From: Bacteroidota bacterium
GTDB lineage: Bacteria > Bacteroidota > Bacteroidia > 2-12-FULL-35-15
Length of the DNA: 64,000 nt
Assembly (NCBI GenBank): GCA_029237775.1
Contig: JAQZBR010000002.1
Coordinates: 248,001 to 312,000 of the forward strand
Direction: 5' to 3'
Of this stretch, positions 41,073 through 49,996 are shown piece after piece. The notes beneath the pieces were generated by a model. That model had not been told where the DNA came from, made no database searches, and saw nothing but the letters and a program-made list of their open reading frames with translations. A program made the translations under genes and the position numbers. Every line of letters begins with the position of its first letter. The first letter of the stretch is position 1.

Positions 41073-41936
41073 TTATCCTAAATATGTTTTAAGCAATTTG
41101 CTGCGTGAATTATGACGTAGTCTGCGGATCGCTTTTTCTTTGATCTGACGAACGCGTTCACGGGTAAGGTCGAATTTTGCACCGATCTCTTCAAGAGTTA
41201 AGCCGTGATTGATACCGATACCGAAGAACAATTTCACTACATCACGCTCTCTCTCAGTAAGGGTAGATAAAGAACGTTCGATCTCGCGCTGTAAAGATTC
41301 GTTCAATAAACCATTGTCAGCACGTGGTGAATCATGATTTACCAATACATCAAGCAAGCTGTTCTCCTCACCGTTTACAAATGGTGCATCCATTGATACG
41401 TGACGTCCTGAAACGCGCATTGTATCAGCAACTTTATCCTGAGGAAGCTCAAGTAATTCAGAAAGTTCTTCTGCACTTGGCTCACGTTCAAATTCCTGCT
41501 CAAGCTTTGAAAACGCCTTATTGATCTTGTTCAATGATCCTACCTGGTTCAAAGGTAAACGTACGATACGTGATTGTTCAGCTAAAGCCTGAAGAATCGA
41601 CTGACGTATCCACCATACTGCGTATGAAATGAATTTAAAACCACGTGTTTCATCAAAACGTTTAGCCGCTTTGATCAAACCTAAGTTACCTTCGTTAATA
41701 AGATCGGGTAAGCTTAATCCCTGGTTCTGATATTGTTTTGCAACTGAAACCACGAAACGAAGATTGGATTTAGTTAATTTCTCCAAAGCCACCTGATCGC
41801 CTTCCCTGATTTTCTTAGCTAAAATTACTTCTTCATCTGCGTTAATCAACTCCTCACGCCCGATCTCCTGAAGATATTTATCAAGGGATGCACTTTCACG
41901 ATTGGTAATTGATTTGGTTATCTTGAGTTGTCTCAT
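41073..41936 (-). CDS. rpoD: RNA polymerase primary sigma factor (sigma-70, Bacteroidota type)
   Basis: The 287-residue protein is the short primary sigma factor characteristic of the phylum: it lacks most of region 1.1 and the long non-conserved insert of E. coli sigma-70. Regions 1.2 ([20 protein letters not shown]), 2 ([46 protein letters not shown]), 3 ([13 protein letters not shown]) and 4 ([37 protein letters not shown]) are all clear. It should be the factor that reads the TTTG/TAnnTTTG promoters found here, and a TATCTTTG box stands before its own gene. Confidence 0.95.
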   Translation of the reverse strand: MRQLKITKSITNRESASLDKYLQEIGREELINADEEVILAKKIREGDQVALEKLTKSNLRFVVSVAKQYQNQGLSLPDLINEGNLGLIKAAKRFDETRGFKFISYAVWWIRQSILQALAEQSRIVRLPLNQVGSLNKINKAFSKLEQEFEREPSAEELSELLELPQDKVADTMRVSGRHVSMDAPFVNGEENSLLDVLVNHDSPRADNGLLNESLQREIERSLSTLTERERDVVKLFFGIGINHGLTLEEIGAKFDLTRERVRQIKEKAIRRLRHNSRSKLLKTYLG

Positions 41937-41973
41937 GTTTTTATTGGGGTGTTTTAATGATTAAAAATCTGTA

Positions 41974-41981
41974 CAAAGATA
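41974..41981 (-). promoter_or_regulatory. -7 box of the primary sigma factor gene
   Basis: TATCTTTG on the minus strand (CAAAGATA on plus) lies 37 nt upstream of the sigma factor start codon at 41936. No -33 element was recognised. Confidence 0.6.
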
Positions 41982-42074
41982 CTTTAAAACGTATTATAAA
42001 GCCTTTTATTTTATGTAAAATAATCTTTGTAAAATATTGAATTTCAGATATTTATAATATATTAGACCGAGTGC

Positions 42075-42097
42075 AAAAAAGCCTCTATAAAGAGGCT
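42075..42097 (-). terminator. terminator of the DegP/HtrA gene
   Basis: AGCCTCT/AGAGGCT arms close the loop TTAT on the minus strand and are followed by six T. It stands 27 bp after the protease stop codon. Confidence 0.85.
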
Positions 42098-42124
42098 CTT
42101 TTTATCGATTAATATTTGCCTAAT

Positions 42125-43585
42125 TTACATGCCAAAGCCGTAATACGCTCTCATACCGTTTGGATAAACTCCTTCTATCAACACTCCGCCCTTTTTAGTT
42201 TCCAGGGCAGATTTAATGTCATTGATGGAAGTGATTTTCTTTTTATCTACACTTGTGATAATAAAACCTTCTTTAATTCCCGCACTTAGTAATTTACCTG
42301 CAGAAAGCTTATTAACTCTCAATCCGTTCTCAATTCCAAGCTTTTTCATATCGGATGAGTTCACATCCTCAAACGAAGCTCCGAGAGTGGAAACAACCTC
42401 TACTTTAGGCTTTTCAACCACATCTGTGTTACCATTCTTGTTTTTCAGGGTAACAGGAATCAATTTTTCCTGGTTATTACGTTTTAGGGTAACAGTAACC
42501 TTGTTTCCCGGACGGAATCTTGAGATCTGCTCCTGCAGCTCAGGAACATTGTTCACATTCACTTCTCCGATCTTTGTGATCACGTCACCTTCACGGATAC
42601 CTGCTTCTTCACCTGAACCACCAGCAGATAGGCCATCCACGTAAACACCTTTTAATTCATTGATGCTTTTTTCTTTAGCGAGTTTAGCGTCCAGATCACG
42701 AATACTCACACCGATAAATGCTCTTTGAACTTCACCGAACTCTAAAAGATCGGCAACTACCTTACGCGCCATGTTAACGGGAATTGCAAAAGAATAACCT
42801 GTATACGATCCGGTATTAGATGCAATGGCTGAATTGATACCAACCAGTTCTCCGCTGGTGTTCACGAGAGCACCTCCGCTGTTTCCGGGGTTTACAGCGG
42901 CATCGGTTTGAATAAACGATTCGATTGGAAATTGCCCTTTGGAAGGATCACCGTCAAGAATATTTATATTTCGTCCTTTTGCGCTTACGATTCCGGCTGT
43001 AACCGTTGAAGTAAGATTAAACGGATTACCAACTGCAAGAACCCATTCTCCGACTTTAACGTTATCAGAATTTCCGTAGGTCATGAACGGCAGACCTGTT
43101 TCTTTGATCTTCAAAAGGGCAAGATCTGTTGTAGGATCTTTTCCGATTACATCTGCCGTATACGTCCGTTTGTCATTCAGGGTGACTTCAATTTTGTCAG
43201 CTCCGTCAACAACGTGATTGTTTGTTACGATATACCCATCCTGCGAAACAATGACTCCGGAGCCTGTAGACATAGGTGCCTCTTGTTTTTGTGGGGTTCT
43301 CTGTCCAAAGAAATCCCGGAAAGGATCATACATGTATAGCTGATTATTACTCTGTAAAGGATAAGTTGTTTTAACATTCACCACGGCATGGATCGACTGC
43401 TCGGCCGCAGCAGTAAAATTAATAGATGATTCAGGGGCAGCCGGCAGATTAACATATTTAACCGGAGTCTGATAGCTCATCAGAGATGTTTGTGTGGAAG
43501 AGCTATCCTGCAAATAATGGCTAACACCCAATGATGTTAAACCACCGATGCTTGCAATCGCAAATACACTCAATATCTTTTTCAT
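42125..43585 (-). CDS. periplasmic DegP/HtrA-type serine protease
   Basis: This is the envelope quality-control protease and chaperone of the Do/DegQ family. The 486-residue product has an N-terminal signal/anchor (ILSVFAIASIGGLTSLGV), the trypsin-like domain and two PDZ domains (about 285-365 and 390-480). The catalytic triad is complete: His124 (NNHVV), Asp154 (TTDLALL), Ser236 (GNSGGALV). A strong intrinsic terminator follows. Its start is about 1.6 kb upstream of the sigma factor gene; both run in the same direction but are separated by a terminator. Confidence 0.93.
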   Translation of the reverse strand: MKKILSVFAIASIGGLTSLGVSHYLQDSSSTQTSLMSYQTPVKYVNLPAAPESSINFTAAAEQSIHAVVNVKTTYPLQSNNQLYMYDPFRDFFGQRTPQKQEAPMSTGSGVIVSQDGYIVTNNHVVDGADKIEVTLNDKRTYTADVIGKDPTTDLALLKIKETGLPFMTYGNSDNVKVGEWVLAVGNPFNLTSTVTAGIVSAKGRNINILDGDPSKGQFPIESFIQTDAAVNPGNSGGALVNTSGELVGINSAIASNTGSYTGYSFAIPVNMARKVVADLLEFGEVQRAFIGVSIRDLDAKLAKEKSINELKGVYVDGLSAGGSGEEAGIREGDVITKIGEVNVNNVPELQEQISRFRPGNKVTVTLKRNNQEKLIPVTLKNKNGNTDVVEKPKVEVVSTLGASFEDVNSSDMKKLGIENGLRVNKLSAGKLLSAGIKEGFIITSVDKKKITSINDIKSALETKKGGVLIEGVYPNGMRAYYGFGM

Positions 43586-43759
43586 ATTTATATTAAATTA
43601 ATTAAGGTTAAAGTAAATTTATTTGGATGCAAAAAGAACACAAATTTTATTCCCATATTGCCGCTAATACTTATTTTTAACAATAATTAACAGCGGTTTT
43701 AAAAGGTTGATTACCTTTACATCCGATTAATAAAATTCAAAAACGCATCCCGATTTTTA

Positions 43760-44467
43760 ATGGGTAATTTTAAAGAAAAAGCACAGGTTTTTATAATTGG
43801 ACTTTCTATCGGTTTGCTGATAGCAGGTGCTTTTTTTATTCTAAAGCTGGATGATTATTTCAAGGAGCTGAATCTTTATAAAAAGATGTCGCAAACTTTT
43901 GTGCAGGTCCCTTCACCTGCAAAAGAAAAAGAGGTGAATAGTGAAAAGGAGAAGCCTGTAGAAGTTAAGATCTCCAAAAAAACTGAAGTGAATAATGATT
44001 CTACAACGAAATCTCCTTTAGAAGAAAATGTTCCGGATTCACCAGACACAACACTAAGCAAAGCTGATTCATCTGTTGTTAATGCGGAGGAAATTGTTGT
44101 AAGAAAAGATGAATTACTTTCTACGCGAACCCTGGAAGTAAATAATTTAAATCCCACAGCCAACAAGCAAAACGGCAAGGATTCTTTGCTTCAGAAAGTA
44201 AGTGGAATTAAGGATGACAAATTTACCGGGAAACAGATGTTCAACATCGAGCTCTGGCAGTCCCCTCTGAATTACAAGGGTTATAAGCTTGGCAAATATA
44301 AGATGGTTCTATACGGCATTAATACATTTGAGGGACTTAAGCTGTATAAGCTAGATGACGTAATTTACATGAAGATCGCATCAGCCGTTTACAGGTTGGA
44401 TTATGCAAGCGACTTTAAGCAGTATGAACGCATCACTGACGAACAGATCATAAACAAGCTCAAATAA
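43760..44467 (+). CDS. membrane-anchored protein of unknown function
   Basis: The 235-residue product has a single N-terminal transmembrane helix (about 12-29, FIIGLSIGLLIAGAFFIL) and a long low-complexity linker (residues 50-150; Lys, Glu, Ser and Asp rich). A C-terminal domain of about 80 residues follows (MFNIELWQSPLNYKGYKLGK, KMVLYGINTFEGLKLYKLDD). I do not recognise the family. It is the first gene of a six-gene operon with dapF, so a cell-envelope role is possible. The stop is one base before the dapF start. Confidence 0.7.
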   Translation: MGNFKEKAQVFIIGLSIGLLIAGAFFILKLDDYFKELNLYKKMSQTFVQVPSPAKEKEVNSEKEKPVEVKISKKTEVNNDSTTKSPLEENVPDSPDTTLSKADSSVVNAEEIVVRKDELLSTRTLEVNNLNPTANKQNGKDSLLQKVSGIKDDKFTGKQMFNIELWQSPLNYKGYKLGKYKMVLYGINTFEGLKLYKLDDVIYMKIASAVYRLDYASDFKQYERITDEQIINKLK

Positions 44468-44468
44468 A

Positions 44469-45251
44469 TTGCAATTAGATTTTTTCAAATATCAGGGTAC
44501 GGGCAATGATTTTATAATTATTGATAACCGTGCAAAAACTTTCAAGCGGGAGGAACTTCAGCTTGTTGCGCAATTGTGCGACAGAAGATTCGGAATAGGA
44601 GCTGATGGTTTAATGCTGCTTCAGAATGCGCAAGGTTATGATTTTGAAATGGTGTATTATAATTCTGACGGACGAGAAAGCAGCATGTGCGGAAATGGCG
44701 GGAGATGCATCGTTGAGTTCGCGAGGATCCTTGGTCTTGTTAAAGAAAAAGCATTTTTTCTTGCAACAGACGGTGAGCACGAAGCGCTGGTTAAACCGGG
44801 ATTTATTAGCTTACGAATGAATAATGTCAGCAAGGTGGAGATGGGGGCTTCTTATGCTTTTCTTAATACAGGTTCTCCGCATTACGTTGCTTTTGTAAAC
44901 GATATTGAGCATTATAATGTTTTTGAAAAAGGCCGCGAGATCAGGTATAACGACAGGTTTAGTGCAGAAGGGACTAATGTTAATTTTGTAGAGAAGCATT
45001 ACAATGATCTGTTTGTGCGCACTTATGAAAGAGGTGTGGAGAATGAAACTTATTCTTGCGGAACGGGCGTAACTGCAGCTGCTCTTGTTGCCTCATTAAA
45101 AAATGTTGCTACTGCAGATGATTATTGTGATATAAAAACCCTTGGGGGAAAACTCCAGGTGAAGTTTAAAAAGCATCACGATAATTCATTTACGGATATC
45201 TGGCTGGAAGGGCCTGCGACATTTGTATACAGAGGGGAAGTAAATATCTGA
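44469..45251 (+). CDS. dapF: diaminopimelate epimerase
   Basis: The enzyme converts LL- to meso-diaminopimelate for lysine and peptidoglycan synthesis. The 260-residue product starts at TTG 44469 (QLDFFKYQGTGNDFIIID), as the family motif begins right there. The two catalytic cysteines are in SSMCGNGGRC (Cys73 region) and ETYSCGTGVTAAAL (about Cys197). The spacing to the genes on either side is 1 and 3 bp, so it is firmly in the operon. Confidence 0.96.
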   Translation: MQLDFFKYQGTGNDFIIIDNRAKTFKREELQLVAQLCDRRFGIGADGLMLLQNAQGYDFEMVYYNSDGRESSMCGNGGRCIVEFARILGLVKEKAFFLATDGEHEALVKPGFISLRMNNVSKVEMGASYAFLNTGSPHYVAFVNDIEHYNVFEKGREIRYNDRFSAEGTNVNFVEKHYNDLFVRTYERGVENETYSCGTGVTAAALVASLKNVATADDYCDIKTLGGKLQVKFKKHHDNSFTDIWLEGPATFVYRGEVNI

Positions 45252-45254
45252 AGC

Positions 45255-45836
45255 GTGAAGGGACTGCATCCATATACCATTGCTATCAACAGTCAGTTAA
45301 GGGAAGATGATTTTCCGAAAGGCTTGTATGTGGTGATATTACATGCAAAACGAATTCCACCGCACATCGGAATGATTACTGATGATAAATATCATTCGCT
45401 AAGCATCAAAGGCAAGGAGATCAATCATTCGATGCAGGCACTTGTAAAAAATATCCGGATCCGGAAAATCCCATCTTTATTTATAAAAATAAAAAAGCAC
45501 GACACCTTCAGTGATGATTATCTGAAGGAGCAATTTATTTTAAATGTATCGGAATATGCGAAGGTTGAGATCGGTGTTGCAACCTGTCTGAGTCCTGTTA
45601 AAAGGTTTTTCGAGGAAAATTATAATATCCCTTCGGCCGGGGTAAACTATATATTTGAGCTATTACCACAGCTGGAAAGCAAAATGTTGATTGAAAATGT
45701 AAGGTCTGCTTTTATAGACGAGAAGCTGTTGCAATTGCCTTTATATGACCTTGAACAGATCAATATGGGAATTAAAGAAGCCGGTAAAGTCGCATCAGGA
45801 ATTAAATTAAATCACAAAGCGGAGATCCATCCATGA
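45255..45836 (+). CDS. conserved hypothetical protein
   Basis: The 193-residue protein begins at GTG 45255 (MKGLHPYTIAINSQLREDDF). It contains PKGLYVVILHAKRIPPHIGM and DKYHSLSIKGKEINHSMQAL, suggesting a small alpha/beta domain, and a C-terminal helical part with LLPQLESKMLIENVRSAF. No transmembrane segment or catalytic motif is recognised. It lies between dapF and a GNAT gene, which it overlaps by 4 bp; a role tied to dapF or cell-wall metabolism is a guess. Confidence 0.7.
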   Translation: MKGLHPYTIAINSQLREDDFPKGLYVVILHAKRIPPHIGMITDDKYHSLSIKGKEINHSMQALVKNIRIRKIPSLFIKIKKHDTFSDDYLKEQFILNVSEYAKVEIGVATCLSPVKRFFEENYNIPSAGVNYIFELLPQLESKMLIENVRSAFIDEKLLQLPLYDLEQINMGIKEAGKVASGIKLNHKAEIHP

Positions 45837-46351
45837 AATTAAAAGGAAAGCATATCACCCTCCGCGCAATAGAGCCTGAAGACATCGATGTATTATATGC
45901 CTGGGAAAACGATGAAGAGAACTGGGCTGTAAGTAACACTCAGACTCCTTTTTCGCGCTTTGTACTGGAACAATATATTTCCACTGCCCATGTGGATATA
46001 TATTCTGCAAAACAGCTTCGGCTGATGATCTGCGACAAAGAGAATAAAGCCATAGGTAGTATTGACCTGTTTGATTTCGATCCGAATAATATGCGTGCAG
46101 GCATCGGCATCCTTATAGCTGACAAAACAGACAGAAGAAAAGGCTATGCATCCGAAGCGTTAACCCTGCTCGTAAATTATTGTTTTGAAATATTGAACCT
46201 TCACCAAGTCTATTGCAATATCACTACCGATAATGAGTCGAGCATCCTGTTATTTCAAAAGCACGGATTTCAGATCACAGGTATTAAAAAGCAATGGATC
46301 CGGAGCGGATCAGGATATAAGGATGAGCTGTTATTGCAACTTATTCGCTAA
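45833..46351 (+). CDS. GNAT-family N-acetyltransferase
   Basis: The 172-residue protein has the RimJ/RimL-type acetyltransferase layout: ITLRAIEPEDIDVLYAWEND at the start, IGSIDLFDFDPNNMRAGIGI, the acetyl-CoA loop DRRKGYASEALTLLVNYCF (about 101-119) and NESSILLFQKHGFQITG (about 137-153). The substrate is not predictable. The ATG overlaps the upstream stop (ATGA). Confidence 0.85.
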   Translation: MKLKGKHITLRAIEPEDIDVLYAWENDEENWAVSNTQTPFSRFVLEQYISTAHVDIYSAKQLRLMICDKENKAIGSIDLFDFDPNNMRAGIGILIADKTDRRKGYASEALTLLVNYCFEILNLHQVYCNITTDNESSILLFQKHGFQITGIKKQWIRSGSGYKDELLLQLIR

Positions 46352-46363
46352 AGAGTTTAATAG

Positions 46364-48385
46364 ATGAGCGCCTTCCTAAAAAAGCTTTCCGTCATTACAT
46401 TATTTATCCTGCTCATCCTTTTAATGACGTATTGCGGGAACGCTGAAAAGCCTGCGGCTCCTGTGGATCAGGTTTCACCAACGACATTTCTCAATCACTC
46501 AGATACTGCCCGCTACGTAGGCATGTCGCAATGTAAATTATGCCATCAAAGCATTTACGATTCCTTTATCAAGACGGGCATGGGCAAAAGCTTCGAACAT
46601 GCGAGCAGATCAAAGAGCGCAGCAAAACTTGATAAGCACACTGTGATCTATGATAAATTCTCCGACTTCTATTATCATCCGTATTGGGATGGAGATAGTA
46701 TGAGGATAATGGAGTTCAGGCTGAAAGATAAAGACACAATTTATAAGAGAATTGAAAAGGTCGATTACATCATAGGTTCGGGTCAGCACACCAATTCACA
46801 TATTCAAAGTGTGAATGGTTATCTGAATCAAATGCCAATGACCTTTTACACCCAGAAAGGAAAATGGGATCTCCCTCCGGGGTTTGAAAACGGTTTTAAT
46901 ACGCGATTTTCCCGAAAGATCGGGTTGGAGTGCATGAGCTGTCACAATACATTACCGGGCTTTACGGAAGGATCGGAAAATAAATTTACAAGTGTACCCG
47001 AAGGGGTAAATTGTGAACGTTGCCATGGTCCCGGCAGCATCCATGTCCAGCAGAGATCAACGGGATCTAAAGTTGATACTTCAAAATACATCGATTATTC
47101 AATTGTCAATCCCGGAAAGCTAAGTATAGAAAGGCAGTTTGATGTCTGCCAGCGTTGTCATCTTCAGGGAAATGCAGTTTTAAAAGAAGGCAAATCTTTC
47201 TTTGATTTTAAACCGGGAATGAAACTGTCGGATCACCTTACTGTTTTTCTCCCACGTTACAAGGATGCAGATGATGAATTTATCATGGCTTCTCATGCTG
47301 ACCGTTTGAAGCAAAGCCCATGTTATATACAATCAATTAAAAACGCAGACACCAATTCGTTGAGGCCTTACAAAAATGCAATGACCTGTGTGACCTGTCA
47401 TAATCCGCATGTAAGTGTTAAAGTAACCGGCACTAATGTATTTAATGATGCCTGTTTAAAATGCCACAACTCATCTACGCATAATGGAATATGTACTGAA
47501 AAATTAGCTGTAAGAAATAAAGTGAATGACAATTGCGTTTCCTGTCACATGCCACGTTCCGGTGCAATTGACATTCCTCATGTTACAGTTCATGATCATT
47601 ATATCCGGAAACCAATGAAAAAATCGGATATCAATAAAGTGAAGGAATTTATCGGGTTATACGCTGTGAATGAAAAATCGCCATCTAATAAGGTATTGGC
47701 CAGAGCGTACATACAACAGTATGATAAATTTGAATACAATCCTGCGTTTCTTGATTCGGCAAAGAAATATCTTTCAGACAAAACGACTGCCGATGTTAAA
47801 GATAATTTCGAAATCCTGATCCATTTGGCGTTTATAAAGAAGGATTACGCTAAAATAATCTCTTATGTGAATCATGTTGGAAGGGACGCTGTATTAAACT
47901 CAATGCTCACTAAAAAGTCATGGAGTAATGACAACGCCTGGACCTTATACCGGATAGGAGAGTCTTATACAAGCATGGCTGATCAGGATAATGCTTACGT
48001 GTTTTATAAGAAAGCTGATGCGCTCGCACCATTTAATCCTGAGTTTAAAAATAAACTAGGAGCATCACTAATGGCGAAAAATGAAGTGCCAAACGCAATC
48101 GGAGTTTTTGAGTCGATCTTAAAGGAGAATCCTAAATTTGTACCTGCGCTGACAAATCTCGGTTATGCCTATCTTGTTTCAGGAAATGCTGTTCGGGCCG
48201 AAATTTATTACAAAAGAGCTTTGACGCTTGATCCCGATTATGAACCCTTATTAATGAATACCGCAGGACTGATGATCTATCAAAAAAAATATTCAGAGGC
48301 GAGGGAGGTGCTTAGCAGGGTTATTAAGAAAAACCCGAATAACGAACAGGCGAAAAGCGTGCTAGCTCAGCTCAAATCTTTATAA
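46364..48385 (+). CDS. multihaem cytochrome c lipoprotein with TPR domain
   Basis: The 673-residue product has a lipoprotein signal (lipobox LMTYC, Cys24) and seven CxxCH haem-attachment motifs (CKLCH, CMSCH, CERCH, CQRCH, CVTCH, CLKCH, CVSCH) spread over about residues 55-400. The arrangement (CHGPGSIHV after one motif, a late CHMPRS) resembles cytochrome c554/NrfB-like multihaem proteins. Several TPRs follow (about 520-670; YRIGESYTSMADQDNAYVFY, ALTNLGYAYLVSGNAVRAEI). It is predicted to be membrane-anchored and exposed outside the inner membrane. No reductase or quinol dehydrogenase gene is nearby, so the electron partner is unknown. It lies 12 bp after the GNAT gene and 4 bp before mltG. 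Confidence 0.9.
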   Translation: MSAFLKKLSVITLFILLILLMTYCGNAEKPAAPVDQVSPTTFLNHSDTARYVGMSQCKLCHQSIYDSFIKTGMGKSFEHASRSKSAAKLDKHTVIYDKFSDFYYHPYWDGDSMRIMEFRLKDKDTIYKRIEKVDYIIGSGQHTNSHIQSVNGYLNQMPMTFYTQKGKWDLPPGFENGFNTRFSRKIGLECMSCHNTLPGFTEGSENKFTSVPEGVNCERCHGPGSIHVQQRSTGSKVDTSKYIDYSIVNPGKLSIERQFDVCQRCHLQGNAVLKEGKSFFDFKPGMKLSDHLTVFLPRYKDADDEFIMASHADRLKQSPCYIQSIKNADTNSLRPYKNAMTCVTCHNPHVSVKVTGTNVFNDACLKCHNSSTHNGICTEKLAVRNKVNDNCVSCHMPRSGAIDIPHVTVHDHYIRKPMKKSDINKVKEFIGLYAVNEKSPSNKVLARAYIQQYDKFEYNPAFLDSAKKYLSDKTTADVKDNFEILIHLAFIKKDYAKIISYVNHVGRDAVLNSMLTKKSWSNDNAWTLYRIGESYTSMADQDNAYVFYKKADALAPFNPEFKNKLGASLMAKNEVPNAIGVFESILKENPKFVPALTNLGYAYLVSGNAVRAEIYYKRALTLDPDYEPLLMNTAGLMIYQKKYSEAREVLSRVIKKNPNNEQAKSVLAQLKSL

Positions 48386-48389
48386 CAGT

Positions 48390-49442
48390 ATGGCCAAAAA
48401 ATCATCTATGCTTAAGAAAGTGCTTGTCTCGGCAATTGTGATCATCCTCATCATTGGCGGTGCAGGTGGCTATTGGGCTTATCACAATTTATATCAGGCG
48501 AATGTCGACCTGGGAGATAAGAAATCAACTGTTATTTATATTCCAACGGGATCTACCTTTGAAGATGTAGTGAGAATTTTAGGTGAAAACAATTTGCTGA
48601 AAAATCGGAGCTCCTTTGAATGGCTCGCGGAGAAGAAGAAATACAAGAATGCAGTGAAGCCCGGCAAGTATCGCATTCTTGCAAAGATGAGCAACAATGC
48701 GCTTGTCAATTTGCTGCGAGCCGGAATTCAGGAACCGATAAAAATTAATTTTAACGGACTGCATACAATCGATCAATTAATGGTTAGGGTAGGGAGAAGG
48801 ATTGAGGCTGATTCCACCATGCTTATCGAAGCAGCGCATGACGATTCATATCTTTCAAGATACGGATTCAACACTGAAACCATTCAATGCATGTTCATTC
48901 CGGACACTTACGAGTTTTTCTGGAATACTTCAGTCGATCAGTTTTTTGACAGAATGGCAAAAGAATACAAAAAGGTGTGGACAGATGAAAGAAAACAAAA
49001 AGCGAAAAAGATTGGTTTCAGTCAGACAGAAACTTGCATTCTTGCTTCTATAGTTCAATCCGAACAGTGCTGCGACAATGAGGAAAAAAAAATCATTGCA
49101 GGTTTGTACATCAATCGTCTGAAGGCTGATATGCCTTTACAATCTGATCCTACAGTGATCTTTGCGGTTGGTGATTTTTCTATTCAGCGGGTTTCGACAG
49201 AACAAACCAGGATTCAGTCGCCTTACAACACATATTTTGTAAAAGGTCTGCCTCCGGGCCCTATTGCCTTTGTTCAGCAATCTTCACTCGATGCTGTTCT
49301 GAATTATGATAAGAATGACTACATCTATATGTGTGCAAAGGAAGATCTGTCAGGAAGTCATTACTTTGCTAAAACGTACGATCAGCATTGTGTTTACGCC
49401 AAGAAATACCGGAATGCTTTAAATAGTAAGAACATTCATTAA
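48390..49442 (+). CDS. mltG: endolytic murein transglycosylase MltG-like
   Basis: MltG cleaves nascent glycan strands and helps end peptidoglycan polymerisation. The 350-residue protein has one N-terminal helix (VLVSAIVIILIIGGAGGYWAY) and the YceG-like domain: YIPTGSTFEDVVRIL, GKYRIL, a catalytic-region motif ILASIVQSEQ, INRLKADMPLQSDPTVIFAV, SPYNTYFVKGLPPGPI and NDYIYMC. In many homologues the catalytic Glu lies in SIVExE; here it reads SIVQSE, so which Glu serves is unclear. It is the last gene of the operon that contains dapF, consistent with wall synthesis. Confidence 0.9.
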   Translation: MAKKSSMLKKVLVSAIVIILIIGGAGGYWAYHNLYQANVDLGDKKSTVIYIPTGSTFEDVVRILGENNLLKNRSSFEWLAEKKKYKNAVKPGKYRILAKMSNNALVNLLRAGIQEPIKINFNGLHTIDQLMVRVGRRIEADSTMLIEAAHDDSYLSRYGFNTETIQCMFIPDTYEFFWNTSVDQFFDRMAKEYKKVWTDERKQKAKKIGFSQTETCILASIVQSEQCCDNEEKKIIAGLYINRLKADMPLQSDPTVIFAVGDFSIQRVSTEQTRIQSPYNTYFVKGLPPGPIAFVQQSSLDAVLNYDKNDYIYMCAKEDLSGSHYFAKTYDQHCVYAKKYRNALNSKNIH

Positions 49443-49445
49443 AGG

Positions 49446-49922
49446 CTATTCAGGATTGAAGCCATTCTCACCAAGGAAAGAAGTCCTCCTTTTAAACTCC
49501 GCAGCATCATCGTCATTTGCTGTGGCCATGAATTTCAGTTTCTTTTCAATACCGTCATTGCTGAGATAGATCATTTTATAATTTTTACCTGAACGGCTTC
49601 TGTTGTTTCGTCCGCCAAAGCTGAACTTCGCTCTCTGAACGCTCCGTAGATTTTTAATTGGAAAGGTATCAGTCTCCTTGTTGAAGACATTTCTGACATA
49701 AATATACTCATCATCAAACTTAACCTTACGGAAACCGACAAACATCAAAACGGATATAAGAACCATTATGGCAAGCGGGATCAGAATAATAAGATCGCCT
49801 TCATTCTTAACAGGATCCATAAAGTATCCGATCGCAAAATAGATCATGATAATGAGAGGTCCGGCCACATTTGTAATGTGGGCGATCAATAAAAGGCCGT
49901 TGTCAAGCTTTCTTTTTTCCAT
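49446..49922 (-). CDS. small membrane protein with PH-like domain, unknown function
   Basis: The ATG at 49922 is preferred to a TTG three codons earlier. The 158-residue product has two hydrophobic segments (about 13-33 and 45-63) followed by a soluble region (VKFDDEYIYVRNVFNKETDT, PIKNLRSVQRAKFSFGG) resembling a bacterial PH-type beta-barrel. No function is known. It is convergent with mltG, with only 3 bp between the stops. Confidence 0.65.
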   Translation of the reverse strand: MEKRKLDNGLLLIAHITNVAGPLIIMIYFAIGYFMDPVKNEGDLIILIPLAIMVLISVLMFVGFRKVKFDDEYIYVRNVFNKETDTFPIKNLRSVQRAKFSFGGRNNRSRSGKNYKMIYLSNDGIEKKLKFMATANDDDAAEFKRRTSFLGENGFNPE

Positions 49923-49970
49923 GATCTTCAATTTAATGATACTACAAACCTAAGTAATTTTTTAAAACAT

Positions 49971-49978
49971 TATATTTG
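49971..49978 (+). promoter_or_regulatory. -7 box of phosphohexomutase gene
   Basis: TATATTTG ends 18 nt before the ATG at 49997. It lies over an in-frame ATG-like start at 49976, which rules that start out. Confidence 0.6.
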
Positions 49979-49996
49979 CAGCCTAATTTAGAGAAG

